A stretch of 64,000 bases of DNA from Candidatus Schekmanbacteria bacterium RIFCSPLOWO2_02_FULL_38_14 (lineage in GTDB: Bacteria; Schekmanbacteria; GWA2-38-11): assembly GCA_001790855.1 (NCBI GenBank), contig MGDH01000004.1, positions 20,237-84,236 on the forward strand. Reading direction: 5' to 3'. The position numbers and the translations under genes were made by a program. The notes below the pieces were generated by a model that was not told the DNA's origin, did no database searches, and worked only from the letters and a program-made list of their open reading frames with translations. Shown piece by piece: positions 62,834 through 64,000 of this stretch (the stretch's first letter is position 1; each line of letters begins with the position of its first letter).

Positions 62834-63796
62834 CTCACAATACACATCCCTCATTGTCTCTTCAGGATTAGGCAATGGAGATTCCTCTGCAAATTTCAGC
62901 GCCTCATCAACCTCTGCCTTTACAATGCTCTCAATCCCTTGAACATCTTTATCAGTAATAATATTTTTCTCCATTAAAGAGACTTTTAATCTTTCAATAG
63001 TGTCATTCTTCCTGGCTGTATCAAGCTCCTCTTTTGGTCTGTATTTCTGTGGATCTCCCTCGTAATGTCCCCTGAACCTTGTTGTTTTGCATTCAAGCAA
63101 GGTTGGACCATCTCCTTTTCTTGCCCTCTCTATTGCCCTTGTCATTGCCTCATGTACAACAGCAACATCATTGCCGTCAATTGTCTCTCCCTTAAGATTC
63201 CCGAAAGCAAGCGCCCTTTGAGCAACATTCTGTATATCCATATGAACAGACTGTGGAGAGAATTCCGCCCACGAATTGTTCTCGCATACGAATACGATTG
63301 GAAGCTTCATAACAGAGGATATGTTCAGGGATTCGTAAAATGCCCCTTCTCCTGTTGCCCCATCTCCGAAAAAGCATGCAACAACCTGGTCCGTTTTCCT
63401 GTATTTTGCGCTGAATGCAGCTCCAACTGCAATAGGTATTCCTCCTGCAACTATCCCGTTTGCTCCGAGTATCCCGATATCAAGCGTAGCCATGTGCATT
63501 GACCCGCCCTTACCCTTGCAGTATCCTGTTGCCCTTCCAAATATCTCAGCCATGAGGAGCTTTACATCGGCCCCCTTTGCAATGCACTGTCCATGCCCCC
63601 TGTGGGTATTTGCAATATAATCATCTTTTCTCAAGGGAAAACATGCCCCTGCCGCAACTGCCTCCTGTCCTATGCTTAAATGAATAAAACCCGGAATTTT
63701 CCCTCCGAGGAAAAGTTCCGAAACCCTTTCCTCAAAACGCCTGATTCTAAGCATTGTAGTATAAAGCCTTATCAGATCATCCTTTGTAAGTGCCAT
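62831..63796 (-). CDS. 2-oxoacid/acetoin dehydrogenase E1 alpha subunit
   Basis: 321 residues. TPP-binding subunit with FIHLSIGQEAVAAGACFPLR, HRGHGQCIAKGAD, GGSMHMATLDIGILGANGIV, TPP motif FFGDGATGEGAFYESLNISS (GDG...NN: CENNSWAEF) and TTRFRGHYEGDP. The form matches acetoin/PDH-type E1 alpha. It begins the visible part of the dehydrogenase genes; GGGG is upstream of the ATG. No E3 gene is in the window. Confidence 0.94.
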   Translation of the reverse strand: MALTKDDLIRLYTTMLRIRRFEERVSELFLGGKIPGFIHLSIGQEAVAAGACFPLRKDDYIANTHRGHGQCIAKGADVKLLMAEIFGRATGYCKGKGGSMHMATLDIGILGANGIVAGGIPIAVGAAFSAKYRKTDQVVACFFGDGATGEGAFYESLNISSVMKLPIVFVCENNSWAEFSPQSVHMDIQNVAQRALAFGNLKGETIDGNDVAVVHEAMTRAIERARKGDGPTLLECKTTRFRGHYEGDPQKYRPKEELDTARKNDTIERLKVSLMEKNIITDKDVQGIESIVKAEVDEALKFAEESPLPNPEETMRDVYCE

Positions 63797-63822
63797 TATT
63801 ATACCCCCTTCTCTTCTTTATT

Positions 63823-63927
63823 GTCATTGCGAGCGTAGCGAAGCAATCTCGTCCTTAGCTGTAAGTAATCAGTTGTCAACTATTAGCTTTATTGAGATTG
63901 CTTCGGGACATTGTCCCTCGCAATGAC
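63823..63927. repeat. TCATTGCGAGG stem-loop repeat (family A)
   Basis: GTCATTGCGAGCGTAGCGAA and GGACATTGTCCCTCGCAATGAC with GCAATCTC/GAGATTGC arms and an AGCTGTAAG-type centre. Confidence 0.85.
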
Positions 63928-63967
63928 GCCAAAAAACCTTTTATCATAAAACAGGCTATCTTCTATG

Positions 63968-64000
63968 CTATTTCCCCTTAAACACCGGCTTTCTTTTCTC
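63968..64000 (-). CDS. C-terminal tail of a probable enoyl-CoA hydratase, partial
   Basis: Last ten codons EKRKPVFKGK then TAG. The ending KRKPVFKG is typical of enoyl-CoA hydratase/isomerase (crotonase) proteins. The rest lies beyond the window. Supports a fatty-acid/acyl-CoA theme for the cluster; confidence is limited by the short match. Confidence 0.5.
   Translation of the reverse strand, partial: EKRKPVFKGK

Noticed and set aside
7876..63927. CRISPR array
   Set aside because: Repeats are dispersed, palindromic and unevenly spaced; there are no unique spacers in tandem and no cas genes.

Overview
The window looks like a chromosomal segment of an uncultured, anaerobic, Gram-negative (diderm) bacterium of low to moderate GC. 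Support: AsmA-type envelope protein, menaquinone-type UbiE/UbiA genes, a tungsten-type aldehyde oxidoreductase with a heterodisulfide-reductase-like electron carrier, oxygen-sensitive Fe-S proteins and a complete Bat (aerotolerance) operon. Gene style and the many short palindromic repeats fit deep-branching Deltaproteobacteria/Nitrospirota/Schekmanbacteria-like lineages; that placement is inference. No rRNA, tRNA, CRISPR array, prophage or intact insertion sequence was recognised.

Layout. 1-2233: partial membrane-bound hybrid histidine kinase. 2474-15867 (all minus): a MarR regulator followed by a BchH-like metallochelatase large subunit, an AAA+ (I) subunit, an AAA+/VWA (D) subunit and a third, apparently catalytically dead AAA+ paralogue; then a His-rich membrane protein that resembles the front end of a P-type ATPase, a P1B metal ATPase and a two-fold-repeat metal transporter with a His-rich loop. 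No other (bacterio)chlorophyll gene is present, so this reads as a non-photosynthetic chelatase plus metal transport locus. 16384-24218: housekeeping genes (zinc ribbon, RsmI, PfkB kinase, Yip1, SppA, GNAT, single-domain response regulator, aminotransferase, UbiE, UbiA). 24316-30423: secreted LVIVD beta-propeller with a decayed C-terminal tail, aconitase, HTH protein, secreted NHL-repeat protein with no canonical start codon, flavin-binding protein. 30464-38551: AsmA, RlmN, a decayed ferredoxin/AOR operon, a deleted REP-associated transposase, FAD oxidoreductase, RecA.

38675-47150 (all minus): MoxR, DUF58, DUF4381-like, BatA, BatB, BatC, BatD, BatE, a textbook aerotolerance operon. 47715-49961: ferritin-like protein, QueG, HAD phosphatase. 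50336-51040: remnant nucleotidyltransferase with a small partner, and a MoaD-like protein. 51246-64000 (all minus): an energy/carbon module with AOR, its ferredoxin, an HdrA-MvhD fusion, another Fe-S protein, acyl-CoA ligase, SDR, a 2-oxoacid dehydrogenase whose E2 is split into a catalytic protein and a free lipoyl protein around an unrecognised Cys-containing protein, E1 beta, E1 alpha and the tail of an enoyl-CoA hydratase.

Intergenic space is crowded with several families of palindromic repeats (REPIN-like doublets, TCATTGCGAGG stem-loops, GGGTTCAAGG stem-loops). Two of these have invaded coding sequence in frame (UbiE and the DUF4381-like protein). The deleted REP-associated transposase is itself bounded by one of the palindrome families. 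Working model: the MarR-controlled chelatase/transport genes handle one metal for a tetrapyrrole; the AOR/Hdr/2-oxoacid dehydrogenase run oxidises organic or fatty acids and passes electrons to ferredoxin/NAD.
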